Shown: positions 25,056 to 36,425, counted from the first letter of the stretch. The stretch is DNA of 64,000 bases from Roseobacter sp. HKCCD6576-2 (GCF_013179285.1 NZ_WVNW01000004.1:186001-250000), one strand, 5' to 3'. Numbers and translations are program-made. The notes: a model not told the origin generated them from the sequence alone.

Positions 25056-25547
25056 TCACGATTGTTCTTTCATCGCCGCCGCCATCACGCGACGGAGCTT
25101 GGCAAGCTTTGGGTCGATATAGGTCTGGCAGAATGGGCGCGTCGGATCGCGTTGGTAATAATTGTGGAACCGCGTGTCGGATTCTTTGAAGTCGCGATGG
25201 GGCAGCACACGGGTGACAAATGCCGCGCCTGTGCCTGCGGCGAGGCGCGCCAAGATCGCTTCGGCCTGCGCCGACTGATCTGGGTCGAATGTGTAGATCG
25301 CGCTGCGGTATTTTCCCCGCATTTTGTGATCGGCCTCACTGGCATGGGTGATCAAATGAGCCGATATCAGCGTCTCAAGAGAAAGAGCAGCGGTGTCAAA
25401 CGTGACGATAACGGCTTCGGAAAACCCGTCATCCGGTGCCAGTGACGCAATGAACCCCTGCCGAACATCCGCGACACCGCGCAGAGCTTGAAACACCGCT
25501 TCGGTACACCAGTGACAGCCGCCGCCAAAGCCGATCCGGGCATTCAT
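25056..25547 (-). CDS. msrA: Peptide methionine-(S)-sulfoxide reductase
   Basis: A 163-aa repair enzyme reducing methionine-S-sulfoxide with thioredoxin. The catalytic Cys11 is in GGGCHWCTEAVF; the family usually has GCFWC, so the Phe is His here. YRSAIY and the conserved HNYYQRDP segment (residues about 130-140) follow. I choose the ATG at 25547; an extension to 25694 has no similarity to the family. It is convergent with kdgK. Confidence 0.88.
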   Translation of the reverse strand: MNARIGFGGGCHWCTEAVFQALRGVADVRQGFIASLAPDDGFSEAVIVTFDTAALSLETLISAHLITHASEADHKMRGKYRSAIYTFDPDQSAQAEAILARLAAGTGAAFVTRVLPHRDFKESDTRFHNYYQRDPTRPFCQTYIDPKLAKLRRVMAAAMKEQS

Positions 25548-25857
25548 TTCGCCCTGCCTGAGAGCGGTGGCTTTGATCCGAACCGCAGCGCACCCTCTGC
25601 CGAAGCAAGGACGTTGAATTCCGTTGTAGACCCATCCATCTGCCGCATTCATGACCCTCCCATCACTGTATGGGGCAGATGGGCAGCCGCGCAAACCAAT
25701 GCGATGGGTTAGGCAATCAGAGCCACATCACTCTCTCGCGATCACGGGCGGGTTGACCCTCGGACGAAACCACATCAGGGTCGGCATTCTGCGACAGAGC
25801 CGCCACACCGCACGGCCAACGCAGACAGATAGCTCAACAAGCAAGACTGATAGCGAG
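25548..25857. other. Divergent promoter region, no gene seen
   Basis: About 310 bp between the divergent msrA and the N-formylglutamate amidohydrolase-like gene. Open stretches continue upstream from both genes but carry no family similarity I recognise. I see no tRNA, no strong terminator and no clear operator; it probably holds both promoters. Confidence 0.45.
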
Positions 25858-26595
25858 ATGACCGCGCCATTTCACATCGAGGGGGAGGCCCGACCAGGCC
25901 GGTGGGTGATCACCTGCGATCATGCGTCAAATCGCATTCCACCCGAGGTGAATGGGGGCGATTTGGGGCTGCCAGAAGCGGATATGAACCGCCATATCGC
26001 CTATGATGTTGGGGCGCTTGGGGTGGCGCGGGTCTTGGCGGAGGCCTTGGACGCACCGATGATCGCGTCGGATTTTTCGCGCCTTGTGATCGACCCGAAC
26101 CGGGGCGAGGATGATCCCACGCTCTTGATGAAAATCTATGACGGCACAATCATCCCGGCCAATCGCCACGCCGATACGGCTGAGGTCGAACGTCGGCTAA
26201 ACCGCCTCCACCGGCCTTATCACACCGCACTCGACCGGCTTATCCAAGCCCGCCCGGACCCGGTCGTCTTGGCGGTGCACTCCTTCACCAAACAATTTGT
26301 CGGTCGCCCGCCGCGCCCCTGGCACGTGGGCGTGCTTTATGCGGGTGACACGCGCTTGGCGTTACCTTTGGTGGCACGGTTGAACGCCGAGCCAGACCTC
26401 TGCGTCGGCGATAATGAACCTTATTCCGGGCATTTGCCGGGCGACAGCATGGATCGCCATGGCGTGGGCCCGCACCGGCCGCATGTGTTGATCGAAGTGC
26501 GCAACGACCTGATTGAAACAGAGGTCGATCAAGCAGCTTGGGGCCGTCGCCTGGCCCCGCTTCTTGACGCCGCACTGCGCATTGCACAGGTATGA
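25858..26595 (+). CDS. N-formylglutamate amidohydrolase-like protein
   Basis: A 245-aa predicted zinc amidohydrolase of the HutG/DUF N-formylglutamate family. The N-terminal ITCDHASNRIP and DVGALGVAR blocks, a middle AVHSFTKQF, and the C-terminal PHVLIEVRNDLI segment are shared by the family, whose catalytic zinc is bound by Glu/His residues in these blocks. No hut genes are near, so the substrate may differ from N-formylglutamate. The ATG at 25858 starts at the family-typical position. Its stop overlaps a possible ATG of the next gene, whose better start is 17 nt on. Confidence 0.78.
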   Translation: MTAPFHIEGEARPGRWVITCDHASNRIPPEVNGGDLGLPEADMNRHIAYDVGALGVARVLAEALDAPMIASDFSRLVIDPNRGEDDPTLLMKIYDGTIIPANRHADTAEVERRLNRLHRPYHTALDRLIQARPDPVVLAVHSFTKQFVGRPPRPWHVGVLYAGDTRLALPLVARLNAEPDLCVGDNEPYSGHLPGDSMDRHGVGPHRPHVLIEVRNDLIETEVDQAAWGRRLAPLLDAALRIAQV

Positions 26596-26612
26596 GATCA
26601 AATGGAGGATGC

Positions 26613-26912
26613 ATGATGGATGACCAAACCCGGATCGAATTAGAGGCCGCCACCTTCCGCCGCCTTCTGCAACATCTCGATGAACGCAAGGATGTGCAGA
26701 ATATCGACCTGATGAACCTCTCAGGCTTCTGCCGAAATTGTTTGAGCCGCTGGTATGGCGAAGCCGCCGCCGAAAAGGGTCTTGAGATCGACAAAGAGGC
26801 CGCGCGCGAAGTGGTCTATGGCATGCCTTATGCCGAGTGGAAGGCGGCCTATCAAACCGACGCCACGCCAGAGCAGAAAGAGGCTTTTGCCAAGTCGCAT
26901 CCCGACCATTAA
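26613..26912 (+). CDS. DUF1244 family protein, function unknown
   Basis: A 99-aa predominantly helical protein of the DUF1244 family found in alpha- and gammaproteobacteria. The conserved core is MNLSGFCRNCLSRWYGEAA with a paired-Cys FCRNC motif, followed by VVYGMPYAEWKAAYQT. The ATG at 26613 has GGAGG five bases upstream, better than the ATG at 26592. It probably shares a transcript with the amidohydrolase gene. No function is established. Confidence 0.85.
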   Translation: MMDDQTRIELEAATFRRLLQHLDERKDVQNIDLMNLSGFCRNCLSRWYGEAAAEKGLEIDKEAAREVVYGMPYAEWKAAYQTDATPEQKEAFAKSHPDH

Positions 26913-26917
26913 CGCCA

Positions 26918-27688
26918 TCAGGCGGCAACAGCCTCGGCGCGCAGAAAGGCCGGTTTCTCCGGTGTGCTAAGATCGGCCGCATAGCGATAGCCACCGAGGC
27001 TGAAATCGCTCAGATGATTGGGCGTGGTGAGCCGGTTTTCGATGATGAACCGCGCCATCGCGCCCCGCGCCTTTTTCGCAAAGAAACTGACGATTTTCGG
27101 GCCACCAGGGCGATCTTCAAGGAAGTTTGGCGTGATCACGGGCAGTTTCAGCGCTTTCGGGTCCACGGCAGAAAAATACTCGACCGAGGCGCAGTTGATC
27201 AGCGTGTCCGCACCCAACATCTCCGCTTCGTCGTTTAAAGCCTGCGCCAAACGATCCCCCCAATAGGCATAAAGCGACGGCCCTTTTTCGGTCTTCAACC
27301 GGCTACCCATCTCCAAACGATAGGCCTGGATCGCATCCAGCGGGCGAAGCAAGCCATAAAGACCCGAAAGAATGCGCAGCCGATCTTGCGCGAAACGCAA
27401 ATCTTCCGCATCCAGGCTCCCCGCCTCAAGCCCGGCATAGGTATCACCCGCGAAAGCGAGTGCCGCAGGACGCGTGTCGTCTTTCTCCTCAGCGAAACGT
27501 TGAAACCGCTCATGGTTCAGCCTGCCCAGATCTTCGGAAATCGCCATGAGCTTGCGCAGGTCCGGCACGCTCAACTCGCGCGCCACGCTTGCCAAATGAT
27601 CGGCATCGGATTGGAACACCGGTGTCGTCACCTCGACATCGCGCGCATTCCAATCCAGGCGTTTGGCGGGAGAAATCACAGTGAGCAT
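26918..27688 (-). CDS. yaaA: Peroxide stress protein YaaA (UPF0246)
   Basis: A 256-aa cytoplasmic protein of the YaaA family, which in Escherichia coli limits free iron and oxidative DNA damage. It begins with the family block MLTVISPAKRLDW, has LMAISEDLGRLNHERF and, in the second half, NCASVEYFSAVDPK and a C-terminal ARGAMARFIIENRL. Length matches the family. It is convergent with the DUF1244 gene with a 5-nt gap and stands alone on its strand. Confidence 0.88.
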   Translation of the reverse strand: MLTVISPAKRLDWNARDVEVTTPVFQSDADHLASVARELSVPDLRKLMAISEDLGRLNHERFQRFAEEKDDTRPAALAFAGDTYAGLEAGSLDAEDLRFAQDRLRILSGLYGLLRPLDAIQAYRLEMGSRLKTEKGPSLYAYWGDRLAQALNDEAEMLGADTLINCASVEYFSAVDPKALKLPVITPNFLEDRPGGPKIVSFFAKKARGAMARFIIENRLTTPNHLSDFSLGGYRYAADLSTPEKPAFLRAEAVAA

Positions 27689-27732
27689 AAGCGTGTCCTA
27701 TTTATCAGAGCCATGGTGAAATCTAGGGGGAG

Positions 27733-27887
27733 ATGTGTCAAAGTCACCCAAGTTTTGTCTACCGCGAGGGCGTCATGGTGACCGACTATTCTCCTTGGTT
27801 CCTTGAGCCAAGTTTCGTTCTCTATTTGGCGATTGATCAACCTCTTCTGGGCACGGTCTTCTTCGCCAGTGCCTTCGTTCTGGGCGT

Positions 27888-27891
<4 letters not shown>
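27733..27891 (+). CDS. Possible small membrane protein
   Basis: A 52-codon open frame, or 38 codons from the ATG at 27775, ending inside the recQ stop region. The C-terminal half is hydrophobic (SFVLYLAI, then TVFFASAFVLGV) and could span the membrane once or twice. GGGGGAG precedes the first ATG but is very close to it. There is no family match I recognise; it may be chance. Confidence 0.25.
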
Positions 27892-29930
<2,039 letters not shown>

Positions 29931-30128
29931 GGCAGTGCTGGGGCCTGTTAGGTTATGTGAAACGCTCGATTTTTTCAGACTGTCCCATATTGCGTTGGGG
30001 TTCACAAGGCGCGGGTGCGACCATTCGCTCTTGCGAATGAGTTGCAATATCATTGATAGAGCTTACCTATCTCGAGCCGCTGTGAAAGCAATCGGCGCGT
30101 CAGGACTCTATCAAAAGGAGGGCGCGAC

Positions 30129-31181
30129 ATGTCGTTCGTTAAGTCCCTAGCACTTGCCGCCACCACCCTTACCGCAGCCTCAGCGCTGTCAGCCCAAGAG
30201 GTAACCCTCAGGTTTCAGCATTTCGTCTCGCCGCTCTCGGCCAATCCCGTCGGGTTTATGCAGCCTTGGGCTGAAGCGATTGAGGAACAATCCGAGGGCC
30301 GCATCCAGGTCGAGCTTTACCCGTTTATGCAGCTCGGTGGCTCGGCGCAGAGCCAATATGACCTGATCCGCGACGGCGCAATCGACGGCGGGTGGGTGAT
30401 CCCGGGCTATCAACCTGGGCGTTTCCCCGAAGCCGAAGCGTTGGAACTGCCCTTCATGACGCCAAAAAACGCCGAGGCGGCGAGCCGTGCGGCCTGGCAT
30501 TTCACGCAAGAGCATCTGATGGATGACTTTGCCGATGTGCATGTGATCGCCGCCCATATGCACGGGCCCGGCATCGTGCATCTGAGCGGGGATGCGATTG
30601 ACGAAGTTGACGACTTCAATGGCATCTCGCTGCGCGGCCCCTCACGTCCCGCAACGCTTCTCTTGGAACAGCTTGGCGCGACGCCTGTCGGTATGCCTGT
30701 GCCCGCTTTCCCCGAAGCGCTGTCACGCGGCGTGGTTGATGGCGGCGTGATCACCTGGGAGATGGCCCCCTCCCTCCGGCTCGACGAGTTGACCAGCAGC
30801 CATACCGATGTCGCCGGTGACCGCTCGATGTATAACCTCTATTTCATCTGGGCGATGAACCGGGAAGTCTATGAGGGGCTGCCAGACGATCTGCGCGCGG
30901 TGATCGACGCCAATTCCGGACTGATGGCGTCGGCTTGGGCAGGTCGTGCGCATGACGAAGGTGATCTGCGCGGACGCGACGCGATGGCGGCGGCAGGCAA
31001 CGAGATCGCCGAGATGTCGGAAGACGTGACCGCACAGATCAGTGCTTTGGGTGAGACCGTCACAGCCGCCTGGATCGAAGAGGCCGATGGGAAAGGCCTC
31101 GATGGAGCCGCCTTGGTCGCTGATGTCCGGCGGCTGATGGAGGCCGAAATGGACAGCGGATCAACCGGGCTTAGCCAATAG
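30129..31181 (+). CDS. Orphan TRAP substrate-binding protein
   Basis: A 350-aa periplasmic protein of the DctP/TRAP family. It has a signal peptide (residues 1-22, cleaved after ALSAQ-type end) and the family blocks LRFQHFVSPLSANP, GGWVIPGYQPGRFP and GISLRGPSRPATLLLEQLG with the ligand-binding Arg. Two TRAP membrane subunits would normally be adjacent, but none is here; it may serve a transporter elsewhere or a different role. The ATG at 30129 has AAAGGAGG upstream. Its last 11 nt overlap the convergent rsmD gene. Confidence 0.8.
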   Translation: MSFVKSLALAATTLTAASALSAQEVTLRFQHFVSPLSANPVGFMQPWAEAIEEQSEGRIQVELYPFMQLGGSAQSQYDLIRDGAIDGGWVIPGYQPGRFPEAEALELPFMTPKNAEAASRAAWHFTQEHLMDDFADVHVIAAHMHGPGIVHLSGDAIDEVDDFNGISLRGPSRPATLLLEQLGATPVGMPVPAFPEALSRGVVDGGVITWEMAPSLRLDELTSSHTDVAGDRSMYNLYFIWAMNREVYEGLPDDLRAVIDANSGLMASAWAGRAHDEGDLRGRDAMAAAGNEIAEMSEDVTAQISALGETVTAAWIEEADGKGLDGAALVADVRRLMEAEMDSGSTGLSQ

Positions 31182-31734
31182 CCCGTGCCAAAGTGATCAG
31201 CGTATCGCCGTAGCGCCGCTGATCAAGCAAGTCACACCCTTCCGGCAGAACCGGGGGGGTGTTTTCTTCCCAGATGATCAGCGCGTCCGGTGCCAACCAA
31301 CCGCCGCTTTGCGCAGAGGCCAGCGCCTTCTCGCCCAGGCCCTTTCCATAGGGCGGGTCGAGAAAGACCAAATCGAAAGGCTTGCCCTGCGCCTCCCCAA
31401 GCCGGGTGGCATCGCGGCGAAACACCTTTGTCACGCCCTGGGCCGCGCAGAGCCCGATATTTTCTCGGAGCAACGCCCGCGCTTTCGTGCCGTCATCGAC
31501 GAATGTCACATGCGAGGCTCCGCGCGACAATGCCTCTAACCCTAAGGCTCCCGTACCTGCGAACAGGTCCAAAACCCGCGCATCTGTGATCGGGTCACCA
31601 TAGCCGCCATTCAGCAGCAAGTTGAACAGGCTCTCCCGCACCCGGTCCGAGGTCGGCCTGAGATGCGCGCCTGCATCCCCTTTGCCAACCGAGGCCAGCC
31701 GTTTCCCGCGATGCGCCCCCGCGATGATCCTCAT
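31171..31734 (-). CDS. rsmD: 16S rRNA (guanine966-N2)-methyltransferase
   Basis: A 187-aa SAM-dependent methyltransferase that modifies G966 of 16S rRNA during 30S assembly. It starts with MRIIAGAHRGKRL, then RPTSDRVRESLFNLL, the SAM loop DLFAGTGALGLEA and the catalytic motif FLDPPYGKGL (the N/DPPY motif of N2-guanine enzymes). Its start overlaps the ferredoxin reductase stop by 4 nt (ATGA). Confidence 0.93.
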   Translation of the reverse strand: MRIIAGAHRGKRLASVGKGDAGAHLRPTSDRVRESLFNLLLNGGYGDPITDARVLDLFAGTGALGLEALSRGASHVTFVDDGTKARALLRENIGLCAAQGVTKVFRRDATRLGEAQGKPFDLVFLDPPYGKGLGEKALASAQSGGWLAPDALIIWEENTPPVLPEGCDLLDQRRYGDTLITLARAIG

Positions 31735-32936
31735 GCGCGGAGCAGGGTTTTCAGATCGGTCTCGGTATCCGCGATCACGTCCGCCGCTGGCGATTTTCCC
31801 GCCTCCAGCAAACGCTTACCAACCATGTAGGCGCGGGGGTCATTCATCGCGTCCACGGCGAGCAATCTCTCACCCGCGTAATACCAATGCGACACCGAGG
31901 GCGCTGCGCCCCGCACAACAACCCGATCATAGCCGGTGTTCAGCCCTGCGATTTGCAGCTTCACGTCATACTGATCTGACCAGAACCAGGGATGCGGATC
32001 ATACGCCTCCCCCGCGCCCATCATGTTGCGCGCCACGAGTTCCGCCTGATCAATCGCGTTCTGGACACTTTCGAGGCGGATGCGATTGCCCCGAAATGGG
32101 AACGAGGCGCAATCGCCTGCAGACCAAATGGACGGGTCCGAGGTCTGACCCAGAGCATCCACTTTGATCCCGTTGTCGATCTCCAACCCTGCCGCTTCGG
32201 CCAGGCTGGTCGCCGGGCTGATCCCGATCCCGACGATGACCATGTCGAAGGGCAACTCTGCGCCATCGGAGAGAGCGGCACCGGTGACATGGCTCTCGCC
32301 AGTCAGCCGCGCCAACCCGATACCCTCGCGAATATCGACGCCACGGCTCCGGTGCAGATCCCCGAAATACGCCGACGTCTCCGGGCAGGCGACCCGCTGC
32401 AAAATCCGGTCCGCCATCTCGATCAGCGTGACCTGCATGCCCCGTTTTGCGCAAACCGCCGCTGCCTCAAGCCCGATATAGCCGCCGCCGACGATCAGCA
32501 CCCGCCGGCCCTCCAAAGCCTCGGGCGCCATCGCATCGACATCGGCCAGCGTGCGCACCACATGAACACCCCTGAGCTCGCCGCCAATCGACCCCGGCAG
32601 CCGCCGTGGCACCGACCCGGTCGTCAGCGCGAGTTGATCGTATTTGCTCTGATGCCCGCCCGCGATCACAACCTTATCGGCCCGGTCAATCGCGTTCACC
32701 GTTTCGTCGAGATGCAGATCAATCCCGTTCTCGGCATAGTAGCTCTCAGGCCTGAGATAGAGCCGTTCGAGCGCCATCTCTCCCATCAGATACGCCTTGG
32801 AGAGCGGCGGGCGTTGATAGGGCGGCACATGCTCCTCACCAATAAGCGTAATCTGCCCGCCAAACCCTTCGCTCCGCAGCTTCGCCGCCAAGGCGGCGCC
32901 GGCCTGCCCGGCCCCGACAACGACGATATGCGACAT
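31731..32936 (-). CDS. FAD-dependent ferredoxin reductase (rhodocoxin reductase type)
   Basis: A 401-aa flavoprotein that moves electrons from NAD(P)H to a ferredoxin. The FAD-binding GAGQAGAALA (residues 8-17) begins the protein, GGGYIGLEAAA is the NAD-binding site (about residue 150), and SAGDCAS holds the second FAD contact near residue 270. It belongs to the group that feeds cytochrome P450 or Rieske dioxygenases. No P450, dioxygenase or ferredoxin gene is in this window, so its partner is unknown. Confidence 0.87.
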   Translation of the reverse strand: MSHIVVVGAGQAGAALAAKLRSEGFGGQITLIGEEHVPPYQRPPLSKAYLMGEMALERLYLRPESYYAENGIDLHLDETVNAIDRADKVVIAGGHQSKYDQLALTTGSVPRRLPGSIGGELRGVHVVRTLADVDAMAPEALEGRRVLIVGGGYIGLEAAAVCAKRGMQVTLIEMADRILQRVACPETSAYFGDLHRSRGVDIREGIGLARLTGESHVTGAALSDGAELPFDMVIVGIGISPATSLAEAAGLEIDNGIKVDALGQTSDPSIWSAGDCASFPFRGNRIRLESVQNAIDQAELVARNMMGAGEAYDPHPWFWSDQYDVKLQIAGLNTGYDRVVVRGAAPSVSHWYYAGERLLAVDAMNDPRAYMVGKRLLEAGKSPAADVIADTETDLKTLLRA

Positions 32937-33023
32937 GCCCGTTTCCCCGTTTTACATCTGGCACAAAACCTGCCGCACCCTATATGCGGGGGAGCGAACA
33001 GTACAAGCGAGGGAGACCGCGAC

Positions 33024-33512
33024 ATGACAATTTCCGTTGGCGACAAACTACCAGAGGCAAACCTGCTTCGGATTGGGGAAAACGGGCCAGAGGCCGTGTC
33101 GCTCTCCGACAAGCTGGCCGGGCGCAAAGTGATCCTCTTTGGCCTTCCTGGTGCCTTCACCGGCACCTGCACCATGGCCCATGTGCCCAGCTTCATCCGC
33201 ACCAAAGATCAGTTCGACGCCAAAGGCGTCGAGGAGATCATCTGCGTGTCGGTCAATGATCCGTTTGTGATGGAAGCTTGGGGCGAAAGCACCGGTGCGA
33301 CCAGCGCGGGGCTCACCCTCCTAGGCGATTCCGCCAGCGAGTTGACCACTGCGATCGGCATGGATTTTGACGCGCCGCCCGTGGGCTTCAGCAAACGCTC
33401 GAAGCGCTATGCGATGTATGTCGAAGACGGTGTCGTCAAAGTGCTGCATGCCGAAGAAAACCCCGGCGTGTGCGAGGCATCCGGCGGCGAAGCCATGCTG
33501 GCTGAAATCTAA
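33024..33512 (+). CDS. Peroxiredoxin, Prx5 / hybrid type
   Basis: A 162-aa thiol peroxidase. The peroxidatic Cys is C49 in PGAFTGTCTMAH, and the region PVGFSKRSKRYAM and the C-terminal segment are of the atypical 2-Cys (PrxV) type used with glutaredoxin or thioredoxin. The ATG at 33024 has GAGGGAGA upstream. It is divergent from the ferredoxin reductase gene. Confidence 0.9.
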   Translation: MTISVGDKLPEANLLRIGENGPEAVSLSDKLAGRKVILFGLPGAFTGTCTMAHVPSFIRTKDQFDAKGVEEIICVSVNDPFVMEAWGESTGATSAGLTLLGDSASELTTAIGMDFDAPPVGFSKRSKRYAMYVEDGVVKVLHAEENPGVCEASGGEAMLAEI

Positions 33513-33552
33513 GACGATTTGGGGCGGGCAGCACCGGTGGTGTTGCACGTCC

Positions 33553-33573
33553 CGTTTTCCTTGAAGGAAAACG
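33553..33573. terminator. Hairpin between convergent peroxiredoxin and phhB genes
   Basis: CGTTTTCCTT and AAGGAAAACG form an inverted repeat around a single G, giving about 8 bp with a 5-nt loop. It lies 40 bp after the peroxiredoxin stop and 18 bp before the phhB stop. A T-rich stretch follows on the plus strand (TGTGTTTTCC). It is AT-rich, so termination is only likely. Confidence 0.45.
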
Positions 33574-33590
33574 TGTGTTTTCCGGCTCCG

Positions 33591-33893
33591 CTAGCCCGCC
33601 AACCGATCCATCTTCGTCGCCATGGCGATGTCCAGCGCGCTCAAGCCGCCCACATCATGGGTCCTCAGCGTCACGTCGACGGTTTTATAGACATTCGACC
33701 ATTCCGGATGATGGTTCATATGTTCCGCGATCATCGCCACGCGGGTCATCCAGCCAAACGCCTCGTTGAAATCGGCAAACTCGAAGCGTTTCGAAATCGC
33801 GTCCCGCCCCTCGACCATCTGCCAGCCATGGCCGGTCAACTCTGGCAAGGCGGTCTCACGCTGCTCCTGGCTCAACTTCTCCGGTTTGATCAT
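33591..33893 (-). CDS. phhB: Pterin-4a-carbinolamine dehydratase
   Basis: A 100-aa enzyme that recycles the pterin cofactor of aromatic amino acid hydroxylases. The active-site motif is [13 protein letters not shown] (three His), and [12 protein letters not shown] and [13 protein letters not shown] are family segments. No phenylalanine hydroxylase gene is adjacent, so the partner must be elsewhere. Start overlaps the upstream stop (ATGA). Confidence 0.92.
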   Translation of the reverse strand: MIKPEKLSQEQRETALPELTGHGWQMVEGRDAISKRFEFADFNEAFGWMTRVAMIAEHMNHHPEWSNVYKTVDVTLRTHDVGGLSALDIAMATKMDRLAG

Positions 33894-35080
33894 TCCTGTT
33901 CCTCCACATGGGCCGTTTTGAATGGGCCATACGCCGTCAGCACCTCTATCTCTTCATCTACCGCCGCGCGTTCCGCGTCCAAATAGGCTTCGATCGCGCG
34001 CCTAAACCCCTCATCTGCGACCCAATGCAATGAATGAGTCGTCACCGGCATATAGCCCCGCGCGAGTTTATGTTGCCCTTGAGCACCGGCCTCGACCCGG
34101 CTCAACCCACGGGCAATCGCCGCCTCGATCGCCTGATAGTAGCACAGTTCAAAATGCAGGCAGGCATGGTGTTCGACACAGCCCCAATAGCGGCCATAGA
34201 GTACGTCCCGCCCGATGAAATTCAGCGCCCCGGCGACCGGCACACCGTCTCGCATCGCCAGGACCAACAACATATCATCGCGCAGTGTTTCTTGCGCGAT
34301 GTCGAAAAACGCCCGGCTCAGATAGGGTTGCCCCCATTTCCGGGCCCCGGTGTCCTGATAAAACTCCCAAAACGCATCCCAATGCTCCGGCTGAAGCTGA
34401 TCGCCGCTCAGCGAGACAATCTCGCCGCCAAATCCTTGTGCTGTCTCGCGCTCTTTGCGGATGTTTTTCCGCTTGCGGGAGCTGAGCCCGGCCAGGAACC
34501 CGTCAAAATCCGCATAGCCCGGATTGGTCCAATGGAATTGCTGGCTGACGCGATGCAAGAGCCCCATCTCTGCCCCGGCAGCGGCCTCTTCGTCGGTGCA
34601 GAAAGTGATGTGGACGGAACTCAACTGATTTTCTGCCGCGATTTGCACCGCCGCTTGCAGCAAGGCCGACCGTCCGATCCCCTCCCATCCCGGCTTGGTC
34701 AAAAACCGCCGCCCGGTCGCCGGCGTGAACGGCACCGCAAGCTGTAGCTTTGGGTAATACTGCCCGCCTGCCCGCTCATACGCATGGGCCCAATTGTGAT
34801 CGAAGATATACTCGCCCTGGCTATGCCCCTTGGCGTAGAGCGGCGCGACGGCGATCACCTCGTCACCGGCGCGGACAAGCAAATACCGCGGCTGCCAACC
34901 TGAGCCTGGCCCCACCGATCCACTCTCTTCCAAAGCGGAGAGAAACCGATAGGTCGTGAACGGGTCAAATGGCGCGCCGCCATCGGCGGCTTCCGGGCAA
35001 GCGCACGCATCCCACGCGCCGGGGTCGACCCCGCGCAGGCTGTCCAATGCGGTTACTTCGATTTGCACGTCATCGCGCAT
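33890..35080 (-). CDS. GNAT-family peptidogalycan-type protein (DUF482/COG3146)
   Basis: A 396-aa protein of the DUF482/COG3146 family (GNAT superfamily), a duplicated GNAT fold sometimes called peptidogalycan biosynthesis protein. Residues about 190-200 hold the basic stretch [13 protein letters not shown], and the second half has [11 protein letters not shown] and [13 protein letters not shown], which are family features. The role is unknown. It overlaps phhB by 4 nt and is 42 nt after the GDPD gene. Confidence 0.8.
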   Translation of the reverse strand: MRDDVQIEVTALDSLRGVDPGAWDACACPEAADGGAPFDPFTTYRFLSALEESGSVGPGSGWQPRYLLVRAGDEVIAVAPLYAKGHSQGEYIFDHNWAHAYERAGGQYYPKLQLAVPFTPATGRRFLTKPGWEGIGRSALLQAAVQIAAENQLSSVHITFCTDEEAAAGAEMGLLHRVSQQFHWTNPGYADFDGFLAGLSSRKRKNIRKERETAQGFGGEIVSLSGDQLQPEHWDAFWEFYQDTGARKWGQPYLSRAFFDIAQETLRDDMLLVLAMRDGVPVAGALNFIGRDVLYGRYWGCVEHHACLHFELCYYQAIEAAIARGLSRVEAGAQGQHKLARGYMPVTTHSLHWVADEGFRRAIEAYLDAERAAVDEEIEVLTAYGPFKTAHVEEQE

Positions 35081-35122
35081 GAGGCCACCTTTGGGGATGC
35101 ACGCTCAACAAGTGGGGCCGGA

Positions 35123-35893
35123 TCACACCGCGTCAAGCGGCGGCAGATAGCCTTCGAATGTCACGTTGTCGGCAATCTTACGCGCTTGAGCCTCCGCCTC
35201 GGCGGAGCGGATCGTCCAACACAGAACCGGAACATCCCGTGCCTTTAGAGCCGCCACATGTGGGCTGTGCAGATCAGTTCGATCATGGCTGATGAACTGT
35301 GCACCGACTCGGTCGAAATCGCGAATCTCACGAAGATGCGTCGCGACTTCCGGCGGCATCCCCGGCCAATCCTCCGACCGATAGCCAGACGTGACCAGAC
35401 CGCGCGGCAGGTCCGGCGCAAGCTCGGCCACACGCGCAACCATATAAGGATTGAAGGACATCAAAGCCACCGGCCCGTCATATCCGGCAAGGGCCGAGAC
35501 GACCGCCCGTTCCAACGTGTCATCATCGGATGCTCCGACGCCGCCCGACTGGTCCTTGATCTCAACCAAAAGCGGCACGCGGCCTGCGACGATGCCCAAA
35601 ACTTCGGTGAGCGTCGGTGCGCCCGCATCGCTGCCAACCAAGCGGAGATCGGCCAACTCAGCTACCGTCCGGTCCCGAATTGGCCCTGTTGTTTCGGTAA
35701 GTCGATCTAGTGTCTCATCATGAAACACCATCGCCACGCCGTCGGCGGAGGGCTGGACATCAATCTCGATGCCATACCCCCGCGCGACCGCGCGGCGCAC
35801 GGCCTCGGCGCTGTTTTCCGGCACACCTTGGGCCGCATCATGCAGCGCCCGATGGGCCAGCGGCGGCCCAAGGAAGACAGCAGGCAGGCTCAT
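35123..35893 (-). CDS. ugpQ: Glycerophosphodiester phosphodiesterase
   Basis: A 256-aa TIM-barrel enzyme that hydrolyses glycerophosphodiesters to glycerol-3-phosphate and an alcohol. It has the HRALHDAAQGVPENS opening, a metal/catalytic YGIEIDVQPSADG block and FHDETLDRLT. No signal peptide is seen, so it acts in the cytoplasm. Start overlaps the ridA stop as ATGA. The symbol is a family-level choice. Confidence 0.88.
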   Translation of the reverse strand: MSLPAVFLGPPLAHRALHDAAQGVPENSAEAVRRAVARGYGIEIDVQPSADGVAMVFHDETLDRLTETTGPIRDRTVAELADLRLVGSDAGAPTLTEVLGIVAGRVPLLVEIKDQSGGVGASDDDTLERAVVSALAGYDGPVALMSFNPYMVARVAELAPDLPRGLVTSGYRSEDWPGMPPEVATHLREIRDFDRVGAQFISHDRTDLHSPHVAALKARDVPVLCWTIRSAEAEAQARKIADNVTFEGYLPPLDAV

Positions 35894-36357
35894 GGCTTGA
35901 TCTGAAAGATCCCTTCGATCTCCACCGCCACGCCAAGCGGCAAGGCGCCAGCGCTCACCGCCGAGCGGCTGTGCCGACCCGCATCACCGAGGGCTTCGAC
36001 GAGGAAATCAGAGGCACCGTTCACCACTTTTGGCTGCTCAGTGTAATCTGGGCCGGAATTGACGAAGCCGGTCAGTTTCACAACCCGCACCAAGCGCTCC
36101 AAATCTCCACCGCAGGCGGCTTTGGCCTGCGCCAAGAGGCTGATCGCACAGGTTTTCGCCGCTGCCGCGCCCTCTTCGGTGGTGAGGTCTACCCCAACTT
36201 TCCCAGTGATCAACCCATCTTCATTCATCGAAATCTGACCCGATACAAAGGCGAGATCACCGACGACCACAAACGGCACATAATTGGCCGCAGGTTCAGG
36301 GGCGTCGGGCAAGGTCACACCCAGTTCCGCCAGTTTTGCTTCGAACCCATTGCTCAT
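35890..36357 (-). CDS. RidA-family protein (YjgF/YER057c)
   Basis: A 155-aa protein of the RidA / imine deaminase superfamily, of the longer AtzB/YoaB-like type. Recognisable segments are FVSGQISMNEDG, AKTCAISLLAQAKAACGG and a C-terminal SRSAVSAGALPLGVAVEIEG; in true RidA the Arg in the middle of SRSAV-type region binds the substrate carboxylate. I choose the ATG at 36357, with AGGAGAGAG upstream. It heads the unit ridA-gdpD-GNAT-phhB. Confidence 0.87.
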   Translation of the reverse strand: MSNGFEAKLAELGVTLPDAPEPAANYVPFVVVGDLAFVSGQISMNEDGLITGKVGVDLTTEEGAAAAKTCAISLLAQAKAACGGDLERLVRVVKLTGFVNSGPDYTEQPKVVNGASDFLVEALGDAGRHSRSAVSAGALPLGVAVEIEGIFQIKP

Positions 36358-36425
36358 CGACTCTCTCCTGTAGGACATATTCGCGCGCACGCTACCGACC
36401 TGTGGAGGCAGTGGAAAGACCCCGA

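Noticed and set aside
31992-33023. A long plus-strand frame upstream of the peroxiredoxin
   Set aside because: Peroxiredoxin starts at 33024 with a good ribosome site; the N-terminal part is antisense to the ferredoxin reductase gene and has no family similarity.
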